Part shown: positions 12,441-26,800 of the stretch, one piece after another
How the letters are laid out: each line of letters begins with the position of its first letter
Position numbering within the stretch: the first letter of the stretch is position 1
Source: Ridgeia piscesae
Taxonomy: Eukaryota; Annelida; Polychaeta; Sabellida; Siboglinidae
DNA length: 64,000 nt
Assembly (NCBI GenBank): GCA_025642075.2
Contig: JAODUO010000193.1
Span: forward strand, 1 to 64,000
Direction of reading: 5' to 3'
Notes under the pieces: model-generated
The model's input: the letters and a program-made list of their open reading frames with translations, nothing else
Databases searched by the model: none
Told to the model about the DNA's origin: nothing
Program-made: the position numbers and the translations under genes

Positions 12441-15400
12441 GTGAGTTGACCACTTGACCAATGTTCATGTTAAAGTTCAGAGGTTAGAAGTTAAGACTCC
12501 CTAATAATATTATCACTAACGTATATGGCACCTGGAATGATATGCGGCACCAAGCTTACAACTTTTGGAAAAAGATTTGATTTTAATATGCCCAAAGTAA
12601 TGTTTCCAGTTAGAATGTTGTGTTAATGATATGTTAAGATTGGTGCCACTTTGAAGTTGGCCTGTTCATGATAACATTAAGGCCATGCAAATATCTTGCT
12701 TATAATGTCCTCTCTGGTTTCAAGTCATAGGTCAAAGGTCATGTCACTACATTTTTAATATATCTTCATTATACATATATGTACGTATGGACAGCATCTG
12801 AGATAAAACATTCCTTCATTGCAGAAAATGAAACAGACAGTATCACTTGGACTTGGAACTTCACATCACCTGATAAATTATAATATTTTTCATTACAAAA
12901 AATATACAACACACTCCTTTGGAATATGCGAGAAACAAAATATTTGGACTTGCAAATATTTATTTCTATTAAATACAAAATTGTGGATGAAACAAGCTTA
13001 CATTTTGCACTGGTGTTTTTCATTCCTCAATTAAACCAATCAGCTCTGAACAATTTCAAATGTATGATTAAAATATAATAAAAATAAGTCAACAGTTATA
13101 AGTTCCCTAAATAAAACTTTATTACTGTTGTAGTTTTTGTCAGTTACATGAAATTTAGTACATGTTATATTGTTGTAATCATGTTTATATGTATTACGCT
13201 TTTAATTTACATTCGACTATTTCTCGCACCCAGCTGGACAATGCGTCGAGTCAGTTCACGACAGTCAACGGCAATCGTCACCAAACTGAGATCTCCCCAA
13301 TGCACGCAGCTGCTGTCAACGGCGATAAATCATCTCTCGCTAAACTCCTCACCAGTAAGTCTCAATGTACACTCAACCACAGGGCAGAGCACCATGAGTA
13401 GCAGTTAACGCTATTACCTCATTTCCACAATGCATTTCTGCTCTCAGCAAGGACATCATGCATTGCACAGTAACATAAAGCCACAGTGGCGACCTCTAGA
13501 GTGGGTTCACATACTGCTGCATCTGTCACTGATTGGTAGAAAAACATATCAGGTATACGTAGGGAAATAACGTTTGTTTTATAATTTTTTTTTTATAAAT
13601 GCATAACATGGGGACCATTCACTAAGATAAAGTGCTCTTAAGGAAAACTTATGTTTAAACAAAATCTATTGAAAAATTGAATTATTTGTTTCAAAACCAT
13701 TGTCGTATTACACAGGATACTATTTCCATGACACACCAGTGACAATGTCCTCCTGGCATTTCTCGAAGTTGACAGTTCTGAGGTATTCGAGATTACTATT
13801 AAGGCTGAGAATTGATTTGAAAGTGCAAAATCGAGTTTAAAAGCTCTTAACAGCGTTAGTGAAGTGGGCCCCAGATCATTAGACCAGAGGGACTGGTAGT
13901 CTGAGCAAGTAGGTCTGAAACAGGTGAGAGGACTTCTGCATTTAGCAGGAGATACTACTGCAGTTACAGTTTAGTTCTGTTGTCAGCAATGTGATCCTGT
14001 CTTGTCCTGTCTTGCAGCCAGTGATTTGAACGCTGGGGATAAGTTCGGCCGGACACCGTTGATGTACTGTGTTCTCGGCGACCGTCTCGAATGCGCTGAA
14101 ATGCTCATCAAGGCAAACACTGACGTCAACAAACAGGACATTGGAGGACGCACTGCCCTCCACTGGGCCGCCCACAAGGTGAGGGTTGTTTGGGGCTTCT
14201 GCTTAGTAGTACAACCACCTGGCAATTAGGGTCAGGCTAAGAAGGTACAACGAAGAGTGAAGAACAGAGGAATAGAAGACGGAGGTTGTAGGAAAGGAAA
14301 GCCTCTGCAAGTTGGCAAGGAGTTGGCTGAAGTGGACTGAATAAATAATATAATTCTATAAAATATCACATACTGATACAAATGCTATTACACATTTCTG
14401 TAAATAGGCAGAAGTTTTCTTTTGCAACATTTAGTTATTATTATTAAACAAAGTTCAATCATGCAGATATTGTGTTCTCTATCAGAACACAAATAAGTTT
14501 CGCTCCCGAAAACGAGGTTGGGGCAGGAAGTCCATTTTCTCCATGTTAAAAGATAGGACTTTTTTATTGTAATAATTGCATTTATAGTTTTATTTTACAA
14601 AGGATAATTACAGAAGCAGTGTGACACTGCTCATAAGAATGATCACGGAAATTATGCAGTTTAATAAATTATTATGGTGGTTGCCATGGTATTGGTGGCT
14701 AATACTTGTGTTTGGCGATCTTGACAAGTAATGAAGAATGCCATTATTTGCGCTGTACAACCTGTTTTGGGGCAAGTGTATACATGTGTATTTAGACAAC
14801 TTATCAGATAGAAGTGCTTATTGAACTATTGTGAAACCACAACATACAGAAATGTAAAATGCAAATCCAATAAAAGACATATATGGCCTAAAATCATTAA
14901 TACTGTCTGCACTATGTTAATCGCTATATGTCTATGACAGTGTGGTAAACTGAACATTAAATCGGACAGTTATGATATGACAGGTATAACACAAGATTCT
15001 TATGACCTGGTTTTCCTAGCATGATGTAACAGAAATTGAACTGATTACTATAGTCTGTAATCCATGTTTTATCAGCCTTTACGTAAATCTGCCATCCGAG
15101 CAATATTACTGGTATCCAACCATACAACAATAATGTTAAAATGATTACCATAGTATATAATTACTAACAAAAACTTCCATTAGTTTATTTTCATAAGTTG
15201 GAAACTACAACTGTCATCCATTGTTAGAATATCATTATTACGTCCTGTCCCCAATCAGGTCCAGTCGCGCGGAGTCTTGCCATGTGTCATGACACACTTA
15301 CAGGCCCAGTAAATATATTTACCTGTAGGTTTAAATTTAAAAACAAATTTGCCATAACTTAACAAACCGTCTTAATGGAATCTATCCATCCAGTCGATAA

Positions 15401-18400
15401 AGATTCGTTGAGTCACTGTAACATCGGCTGATGTAACCACTTCAATGTTTCAGGGCAACTTCGGCTGTCTGCGCCTGCTTATGTCAAAGGGTGCGACCTC
15501 AAAGTTCAAGGACAATGAAGGTCAGACGGCGATGCATCTGTCGACTCGGCACAAGTCTGTGAAGTGTCTCTCACTGCTGATGAAACAACTGCAGCTGGGG
15601 GAGGTGGACGACCAGGACAACAACAAGGTAGGGTAGGGCGGGGTAGGGTAATATGTCGTCAAGGTGGGGGTAAATTGGGACAGTGAACAATTAAATAGGA
15701 CACACTGGGGTTGAATGTGTCATTTGTGTGTAGAATTTGTTGAAATGTGACGTGGTATGCTGGTGTATATCGTGACGACAGTAGAGTAGCATTTTGTGAT
15801 GATATTGCATGAAAAGTGCAAAGCAGAATTTACATTTTACAGAGTACATGCATGTAGGGTACACTGGGGCAGACTGTGATTATAGCGAAAGAGAAAATAC
15901 ATTGTATGGATAGGGTATACTGGGATGGAATGATAAGGTCCCATTTTATGAGCAATACATATGTAATGTGTAAAAACAATGGGATGAAAGAGGCAGGGTA
16001 GGAAACCACGTGGCCCATTGGAAGGGAGAGTTGGGGTTAGTAAGAAGTACTAGACCTATTGTTGTGTGACACCACCTAGTGTGTTTTCAGAGAACCGCCC
16101 TGCACTGGGCTGCATCATACGGTAACCTGGAACACGTTAAGATGCTAATCAAGCAGGATTCAAACATTGGCATCCCCGATGTGGAGGGTAAAACCCCCCT
16201 GCACTGGGCAGCCAGCAGTAAGAGCTCCCAGTCTGTCGACTGTGTACAGTTGATCCTGGTAGGTGGCGCCATGCATCTGCATGTGAACAGTTTTTTGTTC
16301 TTACCTTACCTTACCTTACCTTACCTTACCTTACCTTACCTTACCTTACCGTACCGTACCGTACCGTACCGTACCGTACCGTACCGTACCGTACCGTACC
16401 GACTACCTTACCTTACCTTACCTTACCTTACCTTACCTTACCTTACCTTACCTTACCTTACCTTACCTTACCTTATGTCACCTCACCTCACCTCACCTCA
16501 CCTCACCTCACCTCACCTCACCTCACCTCACCTCACCGTATGTTTACCGTACATTACCGTATGTTACCATACCATACAATAACGCACCGTAGCACATCAT
16601 ACCACACCTTACCCCACCTTACCTTATGTTACCTCATCTTACCTCACCTATGCTCTCCAGGCTACACGACACATAGGACTGGTGTGTTAATTCTCCATCA
16701 TGTTGTATCTCCGTCATTGAATGAAGATATTTTCATTATATATTATCTAGAATATATTTCAGCACTTGAGAGTACACTGGAATGCAACACAAAATTTAAC
16801 AATTATCGTTTTATGCTACACTGCAGGAAACAACACCTAGTGTCATTAACTGGCAAGATTATGATGGTCGAACAGCGCTCCACCTGGCGGTGGCAGAAGG
16901 AACGAAAGATGTTGTAAATGTTCTGGTAGGTATTACATTTGTATTAGTATACAACCGTACATATGTATGTACACAAAATACTACATAATATTCGCGCATT
17001 ATGCGCATTACGCACACAACTCCTTTACCATCAAATATGTCTACACACCAGTAGTTACTACACACATGTAGAGAGCTGCACAATATGGTTCCACATAATG
17101 TTCAAAAATTATTTCGATTTGCATAAATATTTCAGTGACTTGTCAGTCATTCCCTAGGTGGCACCACTGCAGTCACATCACAATCATCCGCTGCCTGGAG
17201 TGTGTGATTAGTGACATCAGAAATTAAATGGTCACATAAACAAGTTTATGTTCAGAATACTGTCATGGTGATGTCTGCTGCCCATGATTTGTTGGGTGTA
17301 ATCTACAACTGTTATTAGTTGAATGGCATTGTTTATGGTTTATGGCATTATTTCACATGGAGTAATCATTTTGCAACACAAAACTTTACTGTATCAACGA
17401 CAAGTCAATGTTCATCTGTAATGGTAAATAATGATCTTCCTTTTTCAGACTTCACACGAAAAATGCAATGTCTCTGCCCTCGATAACATGTTCCGTACGC
17501 CCCTGCACTGGGGCGCAGTCCTGGGTGAGTCACTGAGTGTCACTGTGCTGAGAGTCACTACTGAGAGTCACTACTGAGTGTCACTGTGCTGAGTGTCATT
17601 ACTGAGAGTCACTGTACTGAGAGTCATTACTGAGTGTCACTGTACTGAGAGTCATTACTGAGTCATTACTGAAAATCACTGTACTGAGTGTCATTACTGA
17701 GAGTCACTGTACTGAGAGTCATTACTGAGTGTCACTGTGCTGAGAGTCACTACTGAGAGTCATTACTGAAGTCATTACTGAAAATCACTCTACTGAGTGT
17801 CATTACTGAGAGTCACTGTACTGAGAGTCATTACTGAGTGTCACTGTACTGAGAGTCACTGTACTGAGAGTCATTACTGAGTGTCACTGTACTGAGAGTC
17901 ACTGTACTGAGAGTCATTACTGAGTGTCACTGTACTGAGAGTCACTGTACTGAGAGTCATTACTGAGTGTCACTGTACTGAGAGTCACTGTACTGAGAGT
18001 CATTACTGCATGTCACTGTACTGAGAGTCACTGTACTGAGAGTCATTACTGAGTGTCACTGTACTGAGAGTCACTGTACTGAGAGTCATTACTGAGAGTC
18101 ACTTTACTGAGAGTCATTACTGAGTGTCACTGTACTGAGAGTCACAGTACTGAGAGTCATTACTGCATGTCACTGTACTGAGAGTCACTTTACTGAGAGT
18201 CATTACTGAGAGTCACTTTACTGAGAGTCATTACTGAGTGTCACTGTACTGAGAGTCACTGTACTGAGAGTCATTACTGAGAGTCACTGTACTGAGCAAA
18301 AGATGATCTAAAATAATTAGTAAATGTTTTACCTCTCATGAAACGTTTTCTTTTTTCTCCATATATTTGGACTGTGTCTCACAGGCTCACAGCCTTCTTC

Positions 18401-20831
18401 AGCAGACTGAATTTCACAGTCGTGTCACATGACTTACATCATGTGACACAAACTGGAGCATGACCAGCAGGAGTTCTTGTCCAATGTCTCTGTGTATGTT
18501 GATTTTTCTCCTTTGCCAGTTCTCTTCACGGTGTAAGACTTTTACATCTCTTATTTAACACTGGTGACCTGTGTAACTTGATGACTATCGTTATGCCAAC
18601 GTTATCAGACTGACCAGATATGAAATGTTGATCCCTCGTGACTTTGAGAAACTTGTCACATGTTGACGAGATGACATACCTCGCTGATTTCAGGTCATTC
18701 AGAGATCGTGGGTATGCTGCTCGACAGAAAGGCGGACTACGTGAGTTCGGATTCAAATGGAGCCACGCCCCTCCATTATGCGTCGCAGAACAACTTTGCG
18801 GTGAGTTCATAACTCAACACCAGGGACCATATCACAAAAGCATGATTTTGCTCTTTAAAAATCAGTTTCTGTTGTCATCACTAGGATGTGTGTCATGGAA
18901 ATAGTTGCTTCAATGATATGGCATTGTATTTTGCATTTAATTATTGATTTTTATGTAAGCCAATTATTTTCTATAAAACAAACATCAATTACTTTTACCA
19001 AATACCAAGCAGCTATTACTCATAGGACTCTGGAAACAAAACTGGCCATTGTGGTTAAAATTGTCAAACAATGATTAACAGACAACTTTGCCTTATAGTG
19101 ATGTGAAATCTATAAATGCCAATGTAATCTGGCTGTACATTGAAATTTGCCACATTTGAGGCCTGACAATAACTTATGATAAAAACAATTAAGTTGTGTC
19201 AAATCCTACAAGAACCATGACTCAGCAGTGCATCAGAAGAAAATTATTAGGCAATGTCATAGTAATAAATTAAATTAAATTAAATTAAATTAAATTAAAT
19301 TAAATTAAATTAAATTAAATTAAATTAAATTAAATTAAATTAAACCAAACCAAACCAAACCAAACCAAACCAAACCAAACCAAACCAAACCAAACCAAAC
19401 CAAACCAAACCAAACCAAACCAAACCAAACCAAACCAAATTGAATCAATGCACATTAAAATGGAAACAATGTAACTCTTTAAAATACAGTAATGATACTG
19501 TTGATCGTATAAATCGTGTTACATCTCATAAATCCATTTCTAACGACTGTCATTTCCGATAAAACGTTCACATTAGTTTCCAAGTCTAAGTCAAGATCAG
19601 GACAGCATAAATGAAGTCAAATCATCATGATTATATAAACTATATCGTAGTTACATCCATTTTATCGTAATCGTACAGTTTACTTTGTACTCATTAGACA
19701 TTTATTTCTCTTATCAGATGATGATAGTGATGACATTTCTGTTTCTCTTCAGAGGTTCTCCAAAATGATGACAGAGTTGACAAACTATCCAAAATAGATT
19801 TTTATAGAAACAATTAAAGAATTACTGCCAAGTCATCAGCTCAAAGATAAATATCAAGAAACACTGGTGATATGAAATATCAAGCCAAGAAAGTTGTAGG
19901 TTTTTTGCTGATTTATAGTTTTATAGTGTACGCATCATAATGTGTAAACGTGTTTATTTTGAAAGAAAACTATCCCATCTGAGAACATATTCCTGCCTTG
20001 AAATGAAGAATCCTATCAGGAGTTGCCACTTAATTTTAAATGTATTATTTGCAAATGAACACTAATTCAACACAGAATCGACACAGAGAAAGGTTTCCCC
20101 AATGTTATGTGCTATTTACTTGTAAAACGTCTGCTTCGTAGAACACGGTGGAGGTGTTTGTGTCACGACCTGAGGTCAAGGACGAACCTGACATTGAAGG
20201 TCGTACGGCGTTCATGTGGGCAGCAAGCAAGGGTGCAGATGATGTTATCCTCACCTTTGTGAAGTACGGTGTGGATATTCATCAGACAGGCAAAAATGGC
20301 AGTACAGGTGAGTTGTATTGTCATTGTGTCTGTCACCCACTGCTTAGAAATGGATTCAGTTAAGCTGTCAAAAATTTAGGCTAACCAGTTGAACAGTGGG
20401 AATTCTGATCCATTTTATGTATTCTTGCGGCAAATGTAAATGTCCCTATGTTCTGTATAAATGAAAAGTTTCAGTGCGAAATTATATATCCATTTTGCTT
20501 GTTTTGATAGAACACTTTTATATTTTATCCTCTAAGTTTAATCAGACACTTACGTATGATGTCGATTATTTGAATATATTAAGAATCAAAAATCAGAGAC
20601 CATGGTAGCAACTGCTGAAATGTTTATCGCAGATTTGTTGTACAAAATCTGCATTGAAACAACTTTTATACACTCTCATGAAGCCTTGCACGAAGATTAG
20701 GGTACTGAGTGGCTGAATATATATTGTGTTTTCATTAAAAAACAAAAGATGGTGTCTATCTATTTTTGAAAACAAATATTCTTGCGCAGTGTGCACATAT
20801 AGTTTAACAATGACTTTATTGTGGTTCATTA

Positions 20832-20899
<68 letters not shown>

Positions 20900-23800
20900 T
20901 TATATCATATTAGCACTACACATGGTAGAACAGACAAATATTTGGCCTTGATTCATGCACAAATATCAGAAATGGTGTTTGCCAGAAACCTTTGAATAAT
21001 CTACCTAACAGTAAAAGTTTACCCCGCCCTGCATTCCCCCAGCCCTACACGCGGCAGCCCTGGCTGGCCACGCCCGCACAGTGAAGCTCTTGCTGAACAA
21101 TGGGGCGCAGATCAATGTGTGTGACCTGAAGCAGCACACGCCCCTGTTCCGCGCCTGTGAAATGGGGCACACAGACGTCGTACAGACGTTGATTGACTGC
21201 GGGGCCAAAGTGAATGCTGTCGACCAGGATGGACGGTCTCCCTTGCACTGGTCAGTCACATAGTCATGTCATTTATGGTCATGATACTTAACGTGTTGAC
21301 TTTGAGACATAGTAAGTGCATCTCCTTCCGATGCGACTCACGTCTTTCTGTCTTCATTGGTGTCCTCGGATCTTTGGCCCCTCAACTACAAATTGATGAT
21401 ATATCTCAGAAAACAACAAACATCAATTTTTTAGATATTCACTTTTACATATTAAATGGTTAGCTAGTCCCTAGGTGGCACCACTGTCTACTTATTATAT
21501 TTTGATTTGGCGGAAAATGATGAATTTGATTTTTAAAATAATAATTATAATAATATTTATTTTAATGCATGAATCCACTCAAGCTGCAAATTTAACACTT
21601 GTTGAAACTGGTTCTGTCAAATTTATGTACCCAGGGTAATAGTTAATTACTCTGTTTAGTATACAGTATTAATTTTGAAAGTTTTGTGTTGTAATTTTGT
21701 GAATTCCCTGTAACAAAAAAATTGCTGGGCAGGCTTGTGTTAGTTTGCTCTTATCACAACTGAGAAAATTATTTTAACGTCATTGTGTTGTAGCTTTAAA
21801 TGTTTTAAAGTTTTGATAATTGATTTCACAATAAACTGATGTACAAACTGAATAAACAGAATAGATGTGTGCTGTGAAATGTTATTTGTTAATTATGCAG
21901 TCTTGTTTTTTTCAGGGCCGCACTTGGAGGACATGCCTACATCTGTCAGACCCTTATCAAAGAGGGCATTGGCCCTAATGTCAGGGATCATTCTGGGTAA
22001 ATACCCTGTCGTTTTCTTTTTATATGTCACAAATACAGCCAATGTACATTGATAGTTGAGTATGACATTTTATGTTTTTTAAATATCCCATTTATCATCT
22101 TAAAAAGTAGTTATATTTACTTGTAGTATCAAGGCATGTGAAAGAGTTGTTGAATTAATTATACAAATATTATCATAAAAAATATAAATTGGAACTAAAT
22201 AAAAAGTAATGTCACATGTGTATTTCATACGATTTAACAATTACACTATAGTATATTGTAAGAAACTGCTGGGCATGTGTAAAATAATTGTTTGGAAGAT
22301 GTAACGTTGCTCTACATAACAGTGACACCTCCATTATGTAAAAGTTACACTCGGTCCATGGCAAAGTGACTTTATGGCAACGTGATCATAGTAATGGGGT
22401 GATTTTCAATAGGTGCTTGTTATGGCAATACTTTGTATCTACTGTCCCTGGACAGCCATAAAAAGCAAAGTTTGTGAGATCTTATGATTGTTTCAGCCGT
22501 ACAGCCCTGCAGTGCAGTGCTTATGTTGGGTACGTCAACTGTATGTCTGTGCTGATTGAACATGATGCTGATGCAAACGCACAGGATAATGAGGTAAAAA
22601 CTTCTTTGATCACAGGCCTCACTGCCACACTTTCTACTGTGTCTGTTCACTTAATCCTGCTCTCTACAGTTCTTATGTCAGAGATGTGATATTTTGTGTT
22701 ATTTTATGTTACTGCTTCTTAACGTGTTTGTTTATGTTTTGTGTATAAAGCCTGAATCCATTCTAGTCGCAAATACATACATTTATTGATTCTGGTGGCT
22801 TGTAACTTCCCTTTTCGAGTCAATAAAGTATTTTGATTGATTTGATTTGTTCTACAACTGTGTCCTGGGGATGTTTACCAGTTCAACTTGCAGCGGTACG
22901 ACTTGTACCAGTTCAACTAGTGTTCTTTACAGAGATGATCAATCACAAGTTGTCCCGGCCCAGCATGCATGTAACACCTCAAGTGGTACAAGTTATCAGT
23001 GTCTTACAAAACAAATGTCTCAGGACAGCTGTTTGTATATGCACAGCAGGCAGTAGTTAAATTGTTTAAAACTTAATCCATTCCTAATGTTTCTGTAGTT
23101 ACTTACCCAAGTCATCCTGCCACATATAGATGTAAACCACACCCCTGTGTAGAAACTACCGTAAATATCCCTTCCTATATAGATATCTATATCTAGATAT
23201 CCTGTTCTACTCATTTTCGGACTAATTCATTGTTTTATATTCCACATGGTAATTCACACTTAGCCAAGTGACATCCATGCCATGCAACTCGCTGACAATT
23301 ATAATATATATTCTCTATTTTGTTCTTGTTCTCGTTGCATTTTGAAATAAAGTTACTCTTACTCGTGCTCTTACTTTTACTCATTCTTACTTGATACATT
23401 TGTAGCTGTTGTGTGTACTAATGGCCCAGTCATCAACCCCTGGGTAACAACCCTGTCAGCTGGGGTAGTGTAGGTAATGCTCCGTACTGTTCCAGGGTAT
23501 GACAGCCCTGCACTGGGCCTGTAGCAAGGGACACCTGGATGCCGTTAAACTTCTCATTGAATTCCACGCCTTCCCAAACCACATGGAGTTCACAGAGGAC
23601 AGGTAGGTCACTACACACCATGGTCTAGTACACTAGACGGCTGCTGTACCAGGCCGTCTCAATTCATAGAACCAGGGTTTGTACCCTCTATGTTGCTTCA
23701 GTTCACACTGTGTTGTTCTTCTTGGTGAGGTTGGTCATGGTTACCGTTGTCTTTTTCTTCGTTTTTCTTTCCTCACTTCTCTCTCTACATTCTCTATCAA

Positions 23801-26800
23801 CAATCTCAAACTCCTATCTTTTGTAATAGTTCTCCATTCATCTCCCAATCTTTCAGATCTCTCTTAATGCAGTCTTCCCATTGCATTCTCGGTCTTCCAC
23901 TCCTCCTTTTTCCCTCCTCTTTTTGGGCATCAGCTCTCTTTGCCAGTTTTTCATCTCCCGTTCTTTCCACACTTTTCCTCACCAGTTTCTTCTTAAAACT
24001 TTCCCTCACTCCAACCTCCATCTGTCTTCGTCCATTCTTCTCTTATCCGCTTTCGGAATACTTAAGATCATATTGTTATTATTTTACCACAAAAATAATA
24101 AACTAAGATTAATGTAAAGATCAATACTAGGTTAAAATCTATGCGAAAATAAATATGATAGATAAAATAAACATTAAATCTGATCACCAGGTGATAATTG
24201 GGAAGAAATTATTACAGGTACACTCCTTTGGACTACGCGCTGATGGGAGAACATTATGAGGTCGCTCAGTACATGATAGAACAGGGAGCTCTCTCTATCA
24301 CTGGCATACAGGACATCGCTGCCTTGAAAATACAGGTAATCTGCAGCCGGACAGTAGCGCAATTCACAGTTGAAGAATCAACACATTGGAGGCCCATTCT
24401 GGGGTTATAGAAATACGTGTAATAGTATTGATTCTCAGGTTGCTGTGACTGCTTGTAAACACACAGATGAACAGTTATAATAGAACACCTGCTTGTACAT
24501 ATGAGCAGAATTTGATGGCTGAACATCTGAAGAGTTGAACTAACATTTCCATTGGGGCGGTACATTTCTTTTGATTTGACTTCTTCAACAGTGATATGCT
24601 ATTATATAATAACAATATATCAGGAAGGACAACTGTTATTCAGTATTTTAATTTAACATTTGCAGTGGCACTAATCGCATATTTTGATCTGATAGGTGAT
24701 CAAAACATATGAGTAACTTTGTAATTAATTTAATATCTAAAAATAATCACCATCATTTAAGAAACTTATTGTTATTTGGGAGATCGGAGGCCAGTGAACA
24801 AAGGAAATGAGTAAACATAAGAAGATATAAGTGGACCATGGCATGTGTGGCGATGCAGTTACAACACACTATGGTTAGCATTTGACATATAGACACAGCT
24901 GTACCTATATTGACAATTAAAATTCAAGTAAGATCTTAGAATGTGATCTTATGTGTTGTCTGTGTCCAATGAAGGCCGTCTTCCGGGGTTATCGCATTAG
25001 GAAGACATTCCTTGAACGCAAGAAGCTACTGATGAAACACGAACAGCTGAGGAAAGATGCTGCAAAGTAAGTCTCCGTGTACCTGAGCCGTGTACTTGTG
25101 ACTTATGCCGACGTTGTAACGTACAAAACAACAGGGTTTAATTGCTGCCTGTGTATTGTGGGAATAACATGTTGGTGTTGGTTTAACTCTACGTCTGCAG
25201 AACTTCACCATTTGTTATACATATGCATATGCATATGAAAAGTCAAAATTAATGAACAATTTGTTTTCAAAACTAGTTATTAATTCTACACAGGATACAT
25301 AAAAAGGCTATTTTATTGTAATACTTCAAGTGTGACACGGGTAAGGAATAATGTGTTTCTGACTTGTCACTTCTGTATAATATGCTTTGAGGATTTTTTT
25401 AAATGCATTTTGATTAAAAATATGTCATTCTGATTGTAGGCATGTGTACACATGTGTACACATGTGTACACATGTGTCCTTACTGGTGTACCGTAACTTC
25501 TACTAAGTTTATTTGTTATTTCTGCTTCGACGGATAGAAAGAAGGCAGAAGACGAGCACAGGAGGAAGGAAGACTGGCGGCACAAAAGGGAAGTGATGGA
25601 ACGACGTCAGGACACGGCGTCGACACAGGGGGGCAGTAGTGCCGCTGACAACGAAATGCAGCTGCTCAGTAGTGACGCGTCGTGGCTGATATGTCAAGAC
25701 ACGAGACAGGGGTCAATGTCACAGCTGTCCTCCGCCGGGACACGAGAGTCCCAACCACAGGAGTTCTTCCTCACCTCCGTGCCATCCCAGGAGGAAGCAG
25801 CTGGGACAGGGCCACAGGCCAGTGCGGTGTTGTCAACTGCTGTCATAGGCGCAGCTGCGGCAACAGCGGCAACAACAGCAGCGGCAACAGCTACACCAGC
25901 TATGACAGCAGCGGCAACAGCAGCAGTGCCAGCGACGGCAGCAGTGCCAGCAGCTAGACCATACCGGAGAAGGTGGGTGGCCTACTCGAGACACACATTA
26001 TAGTGACTTGTTAAAATTACCACCGTTAATAAAAACTTTATTGCATGGTAATTATAACTACAGAAATTAGGTAACAATTAAATAGTTATTAGTAATTATG
26101 TTATAAGATATCTGCTTTTATTCTTCTATAGTTGTATTAAGTTCTCAGCTGGTCATAGCTACCCTATCAAGATTTCAGTTTGTTCTCTCTGTCAACCTCC
26201 AACTTCTGTTTCCATGCTGACTTTGGCTGCACGTTGGCTAAACCAGAATTCACCATAACTTGCAGTCTGTAGCTTATGGAGAATGTCGTGTAAAGCTGAT
26301 GAACAACCCTACTGTGTAACAACTACAGAGAATGTGTGAGGAAAGACCAATACAGGTGAAGTAAAGGTAAATTCTTATATAGTGTATTTACAGTATTCTG
26401 TTCTTGGGACTGCACAAAGCACTCCCTGGCTCCATCTATCCCTGCCTCCACGCCTGTCTCCCTGCCTCCCTCACTGCCTGCCTCCCTCCCTGCGACTCCC
26501 TGCAACCTTCCCTTCCTCCCTGCCTGCCTTCCGGCATCCCTCCCTGTCTCCCACCCTCCATCCTTCCCTCCCTTCCCCCTGCCTCACTTCCTCTCCCCAT
26601 CCCTCCCTTCCTTCCCCCTCCCTCACTTCCTCTGTCCCCCATCCTTCCGTCCCTCCCACAAGACGTGACTTCCCCTACTGCCCATGTGTCACAGGAAGAG
26701 ACTGCAGCAGGTGTCGCCGGAGGAACTGATCCTGTCAAAGAAACAGGAGAACCAGAAACTGGTGGCGGAGGAACGGAGTCGACTGTCGGAGCACCGGTGC

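Noticed and set aside
16079..16582. 167-codon ORF combining ankyrin sequence with LPYLTLPY repeats
   Set aside because: The true exon ends at the GTAGGT donor at 16259; the remainder is the pentanucleotide array.
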